A stretch of DNA of 64,000 bases from Cadophora sp. MPI-SDFR-AT-0126 (lineage: Eukaryota; Ascomycota; Leotiomycetes; Helotiales; Ploettnerulaceae): the NCBI GenBank assembly GCA_020747065.1, contig JAGMVK010000002.1, positions 2,542,001-2,606,000 of the forward strand, given 5' to 3'. The translations under genes were made by a program, and so were the position numbers. Under the pieces are notes generated by a model. It did not search any database. It was given only the letters and a program-made list of their open reading frames with translations, and was not told the DNA's origin. How positions within the stretch are numbered: position 1 is the stretch's first letter; each line of letters starts with the position of its first letter. Shown here in pieces: positions 1 to 10,524 of this stretch.

Positions 1-345
1 AGAGTCGCAGATTGGCGCTAAGAAGGGGAGTGGAAAACAAATAATGTGTGGACATAGTATAGAACGATTTGGTTTTGGTGGATATCAATACCCCCGAATC
101 GGGTACTGGAATGTTCGACAGAGCTTTTGTGTGTTTGTTTACATTTGTACACTGATAGTGCACCGCCTGTAATACAGACGGCTTTCGCTTATCCAGGGGC
201 ATTGGCAAGCGAGCACCAGATCTCGAGACAAAAGGTAGACCGCGTTATTTTAATTTGAGCAGAAAAAGTAAGTGGCCGATCTATTCAGACCCTCACTTAT
301 CTATGCATGACTTTTGGAAAAGACACCGTCTATCAAAAGCTCACT
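1..345. other. Intergenic, 3' flank of ABCC transporter
   Basis: No supported coding region. Short ORFs near 307-573 are antisense shadows of the transporter's 3' end. The stretch probably holds the transporter's 3' UTR and terminator, but no specific signal is clear. Confidence 0.5.
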
Positions 346-3300
346 CTATTCCATCTCACCGACAAACCCCTCTGTCGGACCCTCTCTCAACAACCTTCCC
401 TTATCAAGAACAACACAGTGCTTCGCCTCACTAACAGCCTCAACACGATGCGCAATCGTCACAACCGTACTCTCCCTCATCTCCTCCCTCAAAATCCTCT
501 GAATACGCATCGCCGTCTCCTTATCAATACTCGCCGTCGCCTCATCCATAACCACAATCGGACTCCTCCTTAACAACGCTCTCGCTAAGCCTACCAACTG
601 TCTCTGACCCTGTGATAAGTTCTTCCCGCCGGTGTCGATATGTGTGTCCAGCGTCCATTCATGACGAGATGCAATTTTGGAGAGCACGGTGGAGCATTCG
701 ATGTCGCTATATTCTTCTAGCGGATCGAGATTCTGTCGCATGCTGCCTGGAAAGAGGACGGGTTCTTGAGCGAGGAATGTTACACGTTTGCGGAGGGCTT
801 GGAGGTCGACGGTGGAGATGTCGATGCCGTCAATTAGGATGCGGCCTGTGACGGGGAGTGTGGTTGCGAGGAGCGAGAGAGCGAGCGTGCTCTTCCCTGA
901 GCCGGTACGACCGATGAGTGCCGTTGTGGAACCGCCTTTTATGGTGAGCGAGATGTTGGATAGTGCTGGGTCGAGATGTGGCGCGTATTGGATTGTGACG
1001 TCTTCAAATACGATGTCACTGCCGTATAATGGCCAGGAAGCTGGTGGCATGACTTTTCCAGGTGGTTCTTGCTCGAGATGGAGGAGTTCCACTACACGCT
1101 CAACAGAGACGAAGTCCATTTGTAGTTGGCCATATTGTCTACAGAGGGCGTGAGTCGATCGGACGAATGTGGCTGCTGCAGTGAGTACGAAGGCTGTGAG
1201 ACCAGCTGATACGCCCGTGTAGAGAGCAAGGACGGTGAGAATGAATGTCGAGCCGGCCGACAGTGTGTCGAATCTGTACATAAGCCAGGCTTGGAGACTC
1301 CAATAGAAATGGTCCATCTTCTGGAAATTGTCCGTCACAGCGATAACTCTGTCTTGAAACCGGGACGAAGCGGCAAAAGCTCGAATGGTCGTCAATCCAT
1401 CGGTCAGTGCTCCAAAGTTCGAGATCAGAGGCGTCAAGGATACCATTTCAAGTCGACGCAGACTTTGCGAAGTAGGGAGGAAGTGTCGGAATATAACCAC
1501 GAATGCGATTGTGAGGGCGATTGCAAAGATGAGAAATAATGGCGTGACAGACCCAATGACGACGATTGATGATACCCAAGAAATGGATAGCAATGCGACG
1601 TATTGGAACTGAGCGCTGATGTTTCCATCAACAGTATTGATGTCGGATGTGAGACGATTCATCAAGCGTCCCACGGGCGTGACATCGTAGAATCGGAAAG
1701 TGGCATGTGTGACTTTCGTCATGACCCTTTCAAACAAGTCTTTTCCAGCCTTGTAAATGATAACAATCATGAAACCATTGGTGATTGCATAAGCAACCGA
1801 TTGAGCCACTGCAATAAGGAAGAATCCCACGAGCCATGGACGAATGTTTGTTTCAGGGGACGGTAAATCGCCGAAAGGACCAGAGGCCTGTTCGATTGGA
1901 TCACCATATGCTTCTCCCCACTGCTTCAAAAACCATGTCTGGCCAATTTCCACAATTCTGCCGACGACTAACAGACATATTAGGACGAACCACCATTTAA
2001 GCTTTCCAGCTTTGATATACTCCCAATATACTGATGCTTGGACTCCTCCGTGAGCTCTGTATTCGTCCTCGATGAACTTATCGGGTACTGCAGCTTGGTT
2101 CTGTTCTTCGTTTCCGTGTGCTTCATTTGCAGAATCGGAGGATCGAACTCGATGTAATTCTTCAAAGGGGATGGTCTCTGGATCAAGAAGAACCGAACGT
2201 CCATTTGTGATCTGAATAGCCTGAGTTGCCATCCCGAGGCACAGTTCCGTCCGATGAGTAACCAAAATGGTGGTTCGGTCCTCTAGTAATAGACCAGCCA
2301 GACACCTTCGCACAATGAATTCTGCAGTCTGATGATCAAGTGCTGACAGCGGATCGTCAAGGAGCAGAATGTTCGCTTTCGAATACACGGCTCTTGCAAG
2401 TGATACTCGTGCTTTCTGTCCTCCTGACAATCCGATACCATTCTCTCCTACCAGAGACAAATCTCCGTGTTTGAAGTTGGCCATATCTGGGATCAAAGCA
2501 CACGCCTCTAAGACTTGCTTGTATCGAGCTTCCTCATAATGAGCAGAGAACAGGATATTCTCCCTGATACTCATACTCTGCAGCCAAGGCGTCTGTCCAC
2601 AATATCCGACCATCTCATTCGTGCGATGGTATTCTCCATCAAGTTGGTCAAGCTCACCGAGTAAAGCTTGCAACAGCGCAGTCTTTCCTGCCCCGACTTC
2701 TCCGCAGATGACTGTCAAGCCGGGAGAAAACGATAAGTTGATATCGCACAGTACTGGATCCTTTGCGCCAGGCCAGGCGAAGGATGCATGTTTCATTTCG
2801 ATTTTGGTGCTTGGTGTAAAGGTTGTTGCTTCTTTGTCGGGCTCGTTCATGAATTCTTCGAGACGGCCGACGGAAACTCTTGCATTCAGAAGGACCTTAG
2901 TAAAGTCAGTAAAGAGACCTACATATCAAGGAACGATACTGACAGTAATCAAATTCGGCAGCTCGCGTAGACTGGACACCAACATGCCGAAGAGTTGGAG
3001 TGCAGGGAAAGCTACATCGACCCTCAAGGACTTCCCCGCCAGAACTGTGTATGCCCAAAACGCTAGCACGGGAAACAATCCACTAGCAAACTCATTTGTA
3101 AATGATATCAGGACTCTCCAGAGAGCTGTAATGACCCGGAGCTTTAGCTCATGCTGTCTTGCTTCCATGATGCGTGCCAACCAGACATCTTGCCAACCGT
3201 AATACCTCAAGTGGCGGATGGCATCCACAAGCTGAGAGATTTTATGTAGTTTTGTGTCCGTTGCTACCCTGCGTTCTCGTTCGTAATATAAAACCGCTTT

Positions 3301-5055
3301 TGCGATCAGCACGTTGACTGCTTGGGCTATCAAAACGGCTGTTACGCCGATTAGACATGCCCAGCCTAGGATACGCCAGATGAGGATGACTGCGAAGACA
3401 AGCCCGAGGGGTTGTGAAACGAGGGATGAGAATTCCCAGAATCTGAAGATCGTTAGCTGCGCACTTGACAACAGGGGTGAGATACTTGCCGCTGTGCAAC
3501 CTCGTACGCATCGAATCTGTGATCAGTCAGCATCTTAACACCTGAATGAATGGCTGAACCAACCTCATTAAATTCATGATCTTCCCCATCGAAGCAAGAT
3601 CCTTCGACCTCTTCGCCTTTTTACTTCCGCCTCTAAGCCATCGAATCGGCGTCAAGATCACGTCCTTGATCTTCTCCATCTGAGATCGATCCGCATGTTT
3701 CGTGTGGCCATTCGGGATAGTCTCAGACTCGATATCAATGACTGCCTTACTACTGACGCTGACCACCTTCCTGGAAAGCGTCTTCTCATACAACATCGTG
3801 ATCAACTCTCCTCTCGACCGCTCATACGCACGACGTCCATACCACAGCGTAAAGACGCCTGTCTGGCTAGAAACTAAACGCACGACCAGAGACAACAGAG
3901 CATACTTCAAAGCAGCCTGTTTCGGAGCTCTATGATCCTCCATACTCTGCAGAATCTTCTGCAATAGTACTGGCGCCGAGAAATCCACGATCCGTTAGCA
4001 GAAATTACCGTTGAGGGGCAAAGGTGTACGCACTCGCAACAAGCTCGATAATGCTCAAAGCAGAAATGATAAACAAATCCAATCCATTCGCCTCCAACAA
4101 TCTCCTCAGAACCGAACCTTTCAACTGTCGAAACTCGTCATGCAACCCCCGATGCTTAAACTCATAGCCCAAGCTCCAAACATCCTCATCATTCAACTGC
4201 CTCTCATTTCCCATCTTAATCAGCGGCGCCATCCACGACACGCTCATGAACTGCCACAGCGTCAAATTATCCTCCGGACTGCGCATCTCGAACGCCGGTT
4301 TCGCGAACGCAGGGCTGATCTCTTCATTTCCACGGAGAGGATGCCGGAGAGGCATGAAGAGGATGGTGATGATTGTTCCAAATGCTGCGGTGATCGCTAG
4401 GATTGAAGGGATGGAATGTTTCCAAGGGTGTGAAGATCCGTCCACGAAGAGAATGAGCTGTGAAGTCGCTATACAGCTATATAAACCCAGTAAAGCCTTA
4501 GGAGTTTTCGCTGGCCGGTACACAGCTACTAGAATGGTGCCCACGGCCCAAGCTGTGCATGGATATACCATCAGGAGACTGTACCTCGGCCAGAACACAC
4601 TCCATATCTGGAACGCCATCCCGGATACCGAGAAAGTGAAGAGGACGATAGTGTTCCATCCTAGATATCTCTTCCTGACGAATTTGATCCCCTGGGAAAG
4701 CACTTCTGGCTCTTGCGCGAAACTCCGTAGCCATCGGGGCGTGAAGCGATGGAGAGGGAGGAATGAGAGGATGGTGAAGAGGAGGATGAGTATTGCTGCT
4801 ATGGCTGGAATGGCGGAGATGTAGGGGAGCGCACAAGGTGTGAATTGTGCGTTGATGGGGTCCTGTATAGAGGTGTTAGTGGCGATGGGTACACGTGATG
4901 GGTTGTGAAGGAGGAAGGGGAGGGGTCCGACGAACCCAGATGCGTTTGCAGGTGAGTAGACCCCCACTTTTCGCTCTTTCCTCTATTTGATCGTCGATTG
5001 GGAGAGACGAGAAGGGGACGTATCCATCTACGCTTTGGATTTTGAATAGCTCCAT
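346..5055 (-). CDS. ABCC-family multidrug-resistance-type ABC transporter (full transporter, six exons)
   Basis: ATP-driven export pump of the MRP/ABCC type, expected in plasma or vacuolar membrane; substrate unknown. Exons as read: 5055-4936, 4862-4034, 3984-3564, 3516-3490, 3442-2944, 2895-346, giving about 1481 aa, usual for fungal ABCC. Order: hydrophobic N-terminal TMD0 (SAIPAIAAILILLF and following), TMD1 with the ABCC signature MGKIMNLMR-FDAYEVAQR-FWEF rebuilt across two introns, NBD1 near residues 665-870 (Walker A GEVGAGKT, signature LSGGQ, Walker B ILLLDDP), TMD2, and NBD2 (Walker A GRTGSGKS, LSQGQ, IVVMDEA). The NBD1 Walker B keeps D where NBD2 has the catalytic E, which is common in ABCC. 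Start chosen at 5055 because that exon joins in phase 0 to residues DPINAQF after a 73-nt intron with CTAAC. Intron 3489-3443 starts GC. The intron ending at 3985 appears to end in GG; a phase-compatible AG at 3971-3970 would delete five residues. An MFS transporter lies upstream on the same strand. Confidence 0.9.
3443..3489 (-). other. GC-AG intron of the ABCC gene
   Basis: Minus-strand donor reads CAGCG|GCAAGT, branch GCTAAC, acceptor CTTCAG. Only this 47-nt removal restores the family motif EVAQR-FWEF in phase (CG + A gives Arg). The later GT in the same stretch is out of phase. Confidence 0.75.
3490..3516 (-). other. 27-nt microexon of the ABCC gene
   Basis: The exon encodes FDAYEVAQ plus split Arg codons on both sides. 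It is flanked by 47-nt introns (3563-3517 GT-AG and 3489-3443 GC-AG). Its residues are the most conserved part of the ABCC MGKIxNLM..D.. signature, so the exon is needed for a normal protein. Confidence 0.75.
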
Positions 5056-5683
5056 GGCTGTGGGATGTTCAATGGACGAGATAGTGATGATGGAGGCGTA
5101 ATTGACCGCCTAATTCTCTCGGTTGGTGCTTCACCGAGGTGTGTACGTCAGAGCCATTGAGTTGTTTACTTGGTGTTGATTTAAGGACTGGAAATGAACA
5201 TTGCTTAAGAGATGTGAAGGCCTTCGAATCAAGCAAAGAGGAACGTTACGTCCGGCATTGCAATGCTTCTTGGCTGGGGGTTCTTACGAAAGATGCCCCA
5301 TATTGCCCCTCGTCTGCCCCACTTTCGGAGTGCTCGATGCAGAAGGTCATGTGACGGGTTTGGCCTTCCCCTAATCTTGCGACGGCGGCTCTGGCTCATT
5401 TGCTGTAGAAAGGAGCTATCATTTGTGCAATAGTGAAAAAATCTTGTAACTTTGCGTGGGCTTTAAAGTAGGTGCCGAGCAGTCCTAGAAATGGGCTTTC
5501 ACTTCACGGATGGTCAACCACGAAGGGCAACTTCCAAACATATCCCAACAACGAATCGATGAATTGATGTCTTCGTCCGTAGCACATCGCAATTTATATT
5601 GCTTGTATATTTACATACATCTAATGGTGCTAGCAAATACAAGATACAATACAAACACCTCCCGTACGAGTCTCCGCGTGCAA
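5056..5683. other. Intergenic between two co-oriented transporters
   Basis: This is the ABCC promoter side and the MFS 3' flank. A 71-aa plus-strand ORF at 5139-5354 has no recognisable features and is probably chance. No clear TATA box was seen. Confidence 0.5.
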
Positions 5684-7724
5684 CTATGCAACGGTCTTCT
5701 TTCCCTGGCCAGCGAAACTATTCCTCCGACTAGCAACTGGCGTCCTAACCGGGGTGCGATTCGGCGTAGCCTGCCCAGCATAACTCTGCTGCCTACTCCC
5801 CAACGCATGTCTCGTCCTCAAATCCTGCTGCGATCTCACATACGAATTGGCTCTCACCGCGCTCGCTCGTCTCTGGCTCTCAGACGGAATCTTCGACAGG
5901 CGGCGTCCAAAATTCTCTTGCTCATTGCGGGCATCGGATAGTTGTTGGGCGAAAGGCGAGCGCTTACGGAGGACGGGTCCTTTCCAGTAGATTACGTAGA
6001 CGGCGAGGACGAGAAGGAAGGCGATACAGGCGAGGATTGTGGAGGCATAGGCGAGGGGATTACTGCCAATATCTGGGGAAGAGAATTAGTATCTCTTGTA
6101 GGGCAAATGGGGGAAGAAGCTCACTTGTGAAGAATGGAGTTGCTGGGATGGTGAGGACACCAGCGAGGAAATCTCTGGACCAGCCATTTCCTCCGGTAGC
6201 TGATGCGGAGTATGGACCGTACGCGCAGATCATGTAATCGATGGTAGCCATGTATATGCTGTAATTGGCGATACCAACGATGGCTGCGAAAACCATAGAT
6301 CCGATCCAGTGGATCGGTGGGCCAGTTGAAGTCCATGCAAATCCAATAAGGCCGATAGGTAGACATGGGGCTGTGTATAAAAGCCACCAAAGACGAGATT
6401 CGTACTGCACTCTTTCATCATCTGGCTTTGCATGGCGTTCTTGAATATTACGCTTGATGACTGGAATGAACGAGATCCAAGCAATAACATATCCAATGCC
6501 AATCGGAATGAATGCCAACCCAAGAGCAACAGTGCTGAAGTGCCATTGATCATACACCAAAGCGAAAGATTGGATGAACATGAAGATAAGAGCATCACTG
6601 AAGCCACTCAGAAGTGACAGCGTTAGGACGATAGGCTCAGTCAAAAACATCTTGAATGGACGAATCCATGTGACCAGGATTTCCTTGGCTGAGAATCGGT
6701 CTCGGAATGGGACGAGTTCGTTGGGCCCATAGATGTTCTTGTCAACATCCGTCTTGCGTCTCTTCTTGGCGATCTTGTCCATCATGATGGTTGATCTGGT
6801 CTCGGGGACGAAGAAGAAGTGGAGGGCCTGGACGAAACCACCAAAGATGAGTTGAATCCAGATTGACCAGTGCCAGGAAAGGTAGGCCTCGCTGAATCCA
6901 CCAACAATGGGCCCGAGGATCGAGCCACCAACTGAAGAGAAGACAACGAAAGCGACTGCGTATTGTTGGTTGTCGGCTTCCCACATATCTGCAATCATTC
7001 CGAGTGTAACCGATCCACCAGCAGAGGAGATACCACCTAGAGCTCTGCCTACCATGATTGTGCCAAAATTCGGTGCGAGAGCTACAGGAAGCTGCCAGAT
7101 GTTGACCAGCAGCAAACTGAGTTGGAGAATTGGCCATCGTCCGAGCTCCTCACTCCATGGCGCCCAGAGTTCGCATCCGAAGGCGTATAAGACCAGGAAA
7201 ATCATTGCACCACATCTTGCTGCTTGTGCGCTGACATTAAATTTTTCCGTTATTCCAGGAATGGCATTCGAGTAGAGACTGGTATTGAAGTTCATAGATA
7301 CTTGGACAAGGAAGATGATGGTGAGGATTGTCCTGAGATGAGTTGTAAGTCGCAGGTTTCGCAGATTTATTTCAAATTCTTACCATTTCTTCCACTCTGG
7401 GAATGAATATCCGAGCTCATCATAGCACATATCCTCCGTGAGCTCTACCTTGTCATATGTGCCAACCTGTTTGGCATCTGGAAAGTCATCTGCATTGCCA
7501 GAGCCGTGCGTTGGTGGCATGAACACTTGGTTCTCACCGAAGCGTGGGTGGTGGGAGGCGCGAGGTTCAATATCTTCGTTTTTTTCTGTAGGTGGCGTAT
7601 CATGTTCCGCTCTGGTTGTGGATGAAGTCTCCGACTCGTTAATTCTCTTTTCGTTCATTGTTTCGTCTTGTAAGCTTTCGTTAACTGGCGCTGCTTGAGC
7701 GCTCTTCTCTGCAGGGTTCTCCAT
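5684..7724 (-). CDS. MFS drug/polyamine-type transporter (DHA1-like)
   Basis: Predicted plasma-membrane proton antiporter of the major facilitator superfamily, 645 aa from three exons: 7724-7384, 7332-6125, 6072-5684. Introns are 51 and 52 nt with AG acceptors; joins give EWKKW-TILTIIFLVQV and FFT-NIGSNPLAYAST, both in phase. A hydrophilic, acidic, Ser-rich N-terminus of about 130 residues precedes the first membrane segment. Visible MFS features are GRALGG after TM4, the TM5 run GSILGPIVGGF, VPETRS at the end of the first half, and twelve hydrophobic segments in all. The C-terminal tail is basic (RKRSPFAQQ and Arg/Gln-rich beyond). The set fits fungal DHA1 efflux pumps; substrate cannot be read from sequence. 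The last membrane helix and tail lie in a separate exon beyond an in-frame stop in the genomic sequence, so an exon-blind ORF would truncate it. Confidence 0.9.
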
Positions 7725-10414
7725 GATGTGGTTTTGATGATGTCGAGACGACGAAGTGTGTTGTGAAAATCCTCAAGATATCGAGGTGCATGTGGGGTCT
7801 ACCACTAATAGCTCATTCAATTCTCGACTAGTATCAGGCCGGCTGAGATCCAAACACACAGTGCAGAGAGCAATAGAGAAAAAAAATAGAAAAGGGGATG
7901 GGACTCTTTAAAGATCAGAGGAACCATGGGATGGCCCGCTCATAACATTTGAGACCACAACGACCGACAGTAAAAAAACTGTGGTTCCGACATCTCGAAA
8001 TACGTCATATCCTGTATGAGGAGGTGTAGGCCACCACTTGGAGAGCGAGGAAGCCTTTGGTCAAGGCCAGCCCGAAATGCTTAGTCGCCTTGCTAGAAGC
8101 TTAGTTCGACTTCGAAGCGACGGGTCTCACACTAGAGGGCACTACCCGAAGCAGGTCTTGTGCCATTTGATAGACTGATCCGAGCTTCATGGAATTCACT
8201 CTAAAGATACTTCAGAAGTATAGAAACGACCAAGCTTGGAATACTTTCCCATTGAAGTGGAATTGTGTTTCGTTGTCAGGTGAAATGCAATTAAAAGTTG
8301 GTATCATGAGAAGTGGGGTTGCATCCGGACAGTTCGAATGAGGAAGTCCAACAACCATATACTGTACTTGCTTTGACGTGAGAGATCGGCAAAATGAATC
8401 GGTAAGCCGACCTAGCTTTGCAGGTCATGTACTCATCAGAATTCGGGCAACAGGCAGCTTGTTGCTCCAAGTATGCCAAAATTTGAAAGGCAATCGGCGA
8501 TAGCCAATGCTATGACGTAGATCGTTTGCAAGAACTCCAGAAATTCTCATCCAAATCCCGATGCCACTGTCTCACACCAACATTTGCATGCAGGTGAGAT
8601 GCGGATGCGGCGTATGCTTGTAGATGAGGCGATAAAACCTGTATGATGAGGTAGGCTCGGCGGTATTTTTTGTGGGCGGGTGGCTACTGTTTTGCTGTGA
8701 TTTGATGTTGATCTTGCCTCTCGCAACGAGAAGTACCGTCTTGGCTGCTTTGAGCCTCAGATCTGCAATCTCTGTATTTGAAGGCCCAATCATAAACGTG
8801 CGCTACCGGGTATGCGTCTCGAAATGTTGGCAAATACCAACAAGGGAGGGTAGCTCGTGGTGCTTCTTGTTTCGATATCTGGATATTTGAAGAAGCTCTC
8901 TTAGAAAATTCAATTCGCCTCCATTAATCGATTGATTTGACTGGCCAGACCGAATAGACGCTCATAGTAATGGACATGAATCGCAAATTTCGATACTAAT
9001 CAAGGGGTGGTGAGGCGAGGACGGCCGTTTTCATGATCGTAATGCGGATCGATGTGTCCTGTGGACTGCGTATGAGCTACTGCACTCCATTCCTTCAAAA
9101 GGTTGCAGTCTTCGGCCTCCCCGCATTTTGACATCTAAAATGTCATGAGCGATTATGATGAGGTAAGATTGCTAGAGCGGGTGTTGCAGTGCGGGGTATT
9201 GGGGTGTTGGTTTCATTGCTTGGTGACGTCGATGAAGTTGATGTGGAACAAAACGTAGAACGAAATTCAGGTCACATGAGGTGCACATGATGAGAATTCG
9301 TTTTGAGGCAGTAGTTGAGAAAGGTATGAACTACAGTTACTTAGCTGCCACGGGCATGTGATTTCCCTTGACTTATATTCATCGTTCAAGGGAAAGGCGT
9401 TACACTCCCAGGCCTTCTTCCTGGGAAGTGTAATACGCGAGTTGCAGCAATCATGACGCAAACAACGAGACTTTGCCCATGTTGCTTGAGGTCTAATTAG
9501 CAGGCATGTCAACTTCGGCGGAAATGTATTGCTACAAACTCAGTACATAAGGATTAAAAAAATGTACTGGAAGCAGATGTATCGGCATTGCACGAACAGG
9601 TTATTCGACCCTTGACTTGGTATCCCTCTGAGTTGCTAAAGAGCCAGCTATGCATAGTACTACGTATGGAAAGACTTCCCAAACAAATTTATTGGAAGCC
9701 AGAGACAAAATATTGCCCTGGGTTGGGGACATGTCAATACCTTACTTCACGGTTCTGTCTTCCTCATACTAACACACCCTGAAAAGCTCGCCTAATATAG
9801 AGCGCCTCGAACACCAGGAATCGGTGGAATTGCTGGCTAAAATTTACAATTTGTCGCAACTGAACCATTTACATGATATGCAGCACAGTGTAGAAAGGTT
9901 ATGCAAAGAGGAATATTTGCAATTTCATGATTATTGGTTAGAAAGTGACAATGTCCAGATCGCATTCCAGGAAATACCAATAAGTTTGTGGACTGCCCCG
10001 CTGCTAAAGTGCACACGAAGTATTATCGCAAACCACAAGCTCTTGATTCTGAGCTCCATGTTGTGATTTCAGGACAGTAAATGAACAATGAGATAGTTTT
10101 ATCTATTAAGGCTTGCACACATATCTTGACATGCAGTTGTGGAAAGGGTGAAAACGGTTTCATGCCCTGCGGCTAGCTAAGTGCTGGGAGCACTGTGCTG
10201 CTCGGCAGAGAATATCACGACCAGATCAATGAAAACATTATTACAAATTCTGCTGATCATCTGTTCGTCAAATACTGATAGGGGCCAAAACTTGATGATA
10301 TGTAGTCTCCTCCTCAATCTCTGCTCGTCGCTTGAGCCCCATGAATGTTTCCTGGAACTCAACAACTAGGACATAACAGCATCCAAAAAAAGGCAAAAAG
10401 AAACACCTCTATCC
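7725..10414. other. Gene-poor stretch, no supported gene
   Basis: About 2.7 kb with only short ORFs in both directions. The part from about 9540 to 10380 looks AT-rich and contains two small plus-strand ORFs (9588-9782, 9824-10066) with no recognisable motif. The first few hundred bases are presumably the MFS promoter. Nothing resembling a transposase or reverse transcriptase was seen. Confidence 0.5.
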
Positions 10415-10524
10415 TGTCCTCGGAGAGACTCGAACTCTCGACCTTTGGATGGCCCCTGAAGTGCGACTTCAGGATCATATTTAGCATATGAGACCAACGC
10501 TCTAACCAACTGAGCCACGAAGAC
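10415..10524 (-). tRNA. tRNA-Met (anticodon CAT) with a 36-nt intron
   Basis: Cloverleaf built by hand on the minus strand. The acceptor stem GTCTTCG pairs with CGAGGAC (one G-T wobble). D-arm is GCTC/GAGC. Anticodon stem is TTGGT/TCCAA with a T-T at 31-39, as in yeast elongator tRNA-Met; the loop carries CAT with T33. T-arm is GAGAG-TTCGAGT-CTCTC. The intron lies at the canonical position between 37 and 38 (10451-10486). The T-T mismatch and TTCGAGT loop suggest elongator rather than initiator. Confidence 0.92.
10451..10486 (-). other. tRNA-Met intron containing a perfect hairpin
   Basis: Positions 10455-10473 read as an 8-bp perfect stem (CCTGAAGT with ACTTCAGG) and a 3-nt loop. It sits wholly inside the tRNA intron. 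Confidence 0.8.

Noticed and set aside
346..7724. ABCC and MFS genes as an operon-like resistance unit
   Set aside because: Co-oriented only, with 628 bp between them and ordinary separate promoters expected in fungi; no evidence of shared control.
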